Assembly (NCBI RefSeq): GCF_000733295.1
Contig: NZ_JPMI01000220.1
Location: 62,001 to 126,000, forward strand
Direction of reading: 5' to 3'
DNA from: Archangium violaceum Cb vi76
Lineage (GTDB): Bacteria; Myxococcota; Myxococcia; Myxococcales; Myxococcaceae
Length of the DNA: 64,000 nt
This document shows positions 62,615 through 64,000 of the stretch, in pieces (positions within the stretch are counted from its first letter, which is position 1; each line of letters opens with the position of its first letter). The position numbers and the translations under genes were made by a program. The notes beneath the pieces are model-generated. The model had not been told where the DNA came from and did not search any database. It worked only from the letters and a program-made list of their open reading frames with translations.

Positions 62615-63999
62615 CACTTCACCCTCCGGCCGATACGGTTGTCCTCGACGGCGTTGGCGATGGGCATCTCGGTCGGGTTCTTGCAGAAGGTTTCCAGTTG
62701 CCTGGTGACCGTGCCGCACTCCTGGGCACCGCCCAGGGCGTCACGGCAGTAGCAGCGTCCGGTGTACGGGCCCTGGGGCACGCTGCCCAGGCAGGTGGAG
62801 CGGATGATCTCCGGCGTGAGGCCTTCCACGCCACAGCGCTGGGCGGCATCGGCCCGGGGCGGGAGCACCTCTTCGCAGCTGCAGGTGCCCACCTTCTGGT
62901 TCTTCAGCGCCTCGGTCAGCGACGTCTTGTACGCCTTGGTCTGGGTGCAGAAGTTGATGAGCTGGTCGTCGATCTTCCACTCGCCGTTCACCAGCGTGCC
63001 GCAGTACTCGCCGGTCTTGGATGTCTTCGGCAGTGGCTTGTCGGGGTCGAGGATGTCGTCGCAGGTGCAGAAGCCCTGCATGTAGCCGATGAGCGAGTCG
63101 CGCAGGGAGATGCCCGTCTCCTGGCGGGTGGTGTTGCGCTTGAGGACGCTGAAGCCCGAGCCGCCCTTGGCGATGTAGTCGTTGACGGCCACGCGGTACA
63201 TGCCGTTGGGGTTGAGGGGCTTGCCGTTGATGACCACGTCCGTGGCGGGGCGCGCATAGCAGCGCGAGCCGTCCTGGTCCTGGAGGCACTGCCAGGGAGC
63301 GTGGCCCTCACGGCCCTCCTGCGGGCAGTCCTGGGTGTTGTTCTCGGGCCTGCAGGGGATGCGCAGGTCATTGAGCTGCACCTGGGCGCAGTCCATGGTG
63401 AAGCGCGCGCCGGAGATCTGCGCCTGGCTGACGCAGCCGCGTTCGGCGGAGCGCTCGGCGACGAAGTCGAGCATCTCCTGGATCTCCACGCCCGAGAGGT
63501 ACATGAGGTTGATGGTGTTCTCGAACGGGAAGACGTTGAACATGGACTCCTGGGAGACCACGCCCGCGTAGAGGTTGTCGCGGATGCCCAGCGAGTTGGT
63601 GAGCGCCATCTCCGCCTCGACGGCGCGGCGCTTGCGCATGGAGTCCGCGGCGATGTTGCCCAGCGGCGAGTCACCACCCGTGGAGGTGTTGCGGCGGGCC
63701 ACGTCGCGCGGGGCGTAGGAGAAGATGGACGTGAGCTGCATGTTGAAGTCCATGCCCAGCAGGAAGGGCTGCAGCAGATCCGTGGTCTCCCGGTCCTCCA
63801 TGTCCCGGCACCGGGCGATGGCCTGGCGCACGCCCGGGGCGTTGATGAACTGGCCGGCGTTCCAGAAGTTGTCCTTGTAGTAGGCGCGCATGGCGTCGTC
63901 GCACCACAGGCCGTCCAGCGGGAAGACGCGGTAGTCGTTGCTGACGATCTCCGCGCCGTCGATGGTGCGCTCCTCGGCCTTGGGCACCTTCACCACCAG
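62614..63999 (-). CDS. 5'-nucleotidase C-terminal domain protein (5' end outside window)
   Basis: The frame is open to the window edge, so the N-terminal metallophosphatase domain, if present, lies beyond it. The visible about 461 codons hold the UshA-type C-terminal domain: TGGDSPLGNIAADSMRKRRA (substrate-binding N), AEMALTNSLGIRDNLYAG, FPFENTINLMYLSGVEIQEML, and a late NPNGMYRVAVNDYIAKGGSGF. Long Cys-rich insertions (CRPENNTQDCPQEGREG, CTCDDILDPDKPL, CSCEEVLPP, RCYCRDALGG) follow the core and are not standard. The first residues of the visible frame are not a real start. It is first in the set with the lipoprotein and barrel genes. Confidence 0.85.
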   Translation of the reverse strand: MVVKVPKAEERTIDGAEIVSNDYRVFPLDGLWCDDAMRAYYKDNFWNAGQFINAPGVRQAIARCRDMEDRETTDLLQPFLLGMDFNMQLTSIFSYAPRDVARRNTSTGGDSPLGNIAADSMRKRRAVEAEMALTNSLGIRDNLYAGVVSQESMFNVFPFENTINLMYLSGVEIQEMLDFVAERSAERGCVSQAQISGARFTMDCAQVQLNDLRIPCRPENNTQDCPQEGREGHAPWQCLQDQDGSRCYARPATDVVINGKPLNPNGMYRVAVNDYIAKGGSGFSVLKRNTTRQETGISLRDSLIGYMQGFCTCDDILDPDKPLPKTSKTGEYCGTLVNGEWKIDDQLINFCTQTKAYKTSLTEALKNQKVGTCSCEEVLPPRADAAQRCGVEGLTPEIIRSTCLGSVPQGPYTGRCYCRDALGGAQECGTVTRQLETFCKNPTEMPIANAVEDNRIGRRVK

Positions 64000-64000
64000 G

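Overview
This window reads as chromosome of a myxobacterium (Myxococcota, suborder Cystobacterineae; an Archangium, Cystobacter, Melittangium or Myxococcus relative). The GC content is very high, with G or C at most third codon positions. The CdnL protein matches the Myxococcus xanthus protein as I remember it. Several families are typical of myxobacteria: a SitA-like polymorphic toxin, DUF2381, DUF3108 pairs, a kinase with a C-terminal membrane segment, PilZ and FHA proteins. The species cannot be named from this sequence. I see no rRNA, tRNA, CRISPR array, intact insertion sequence, integrase or phage gene.

Layout. 1-8.2 kb: end of a CBM9-like protein, comEC, cdnL, an FHA membrane protein and cysS. 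8.3-14.8 kb: an M28 peptidase, the uvrB-uvrC pair and a DUF507 gene. 14.9-24.2 kb: a proline/glutamine-rich secreted protein, a MarR regulator, a minus-strand set DUF3108-DUF4091-DUF3108, yggS-maf and a GAF-GGDEF diguanylate cyclase. 24.2-29.8 kb: a minus-strand accessory block of Ser/Thr kinase, DUF2381 protein, SitA-like lipoprotein toxin and putative immunity protein. A long inverted repeat built on a perfect 16-bp palindrome lies upstream of the kinase. 30-36.4 kb: a PpiD-type foldase and the elongasome genes mreC-mreD-mrdA-rodA. 36.4-39 kb: mgtE, a PilZ protein and thioredoxin. 39-47.2 kb: heme biosynthesis (hemX/ccsA-like, hemA, hemC, hemD), with hemC and hemD separated by about 3.8 kb of foreign-looking genes. 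47.3-53 kb: a PilB/GspE-type ATPase, an exported-looking tldD-tldE pair and small genes. 53-64 kb: a ceramidase-like protein, a copper monooxygenase-like lipoprotein with a probable 5' frameshift, a two-component system, and an outer-membrane, lipoprotein and 5'-nucleotidase set.

How the parts work together. Most of the window is core housekeeping: excision repair, tRNA charging, cell elongation and tetrapyrrole synthesis. The parts most worth a second look are the kinase-to-toxin block with its palindromic repeats, the DUF3108/DUF4091 set, the island inside the hem genes, the Tat-lipoprotein form of TldD, and the terminal nucleotidase-lipoprotein-barrel cluster. Functions are assigned from motifs and remembered family knowledge. 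No database search was run. Start codons were chosen from ribosome-binding sites, signal peptides and overlaps with neighbours.
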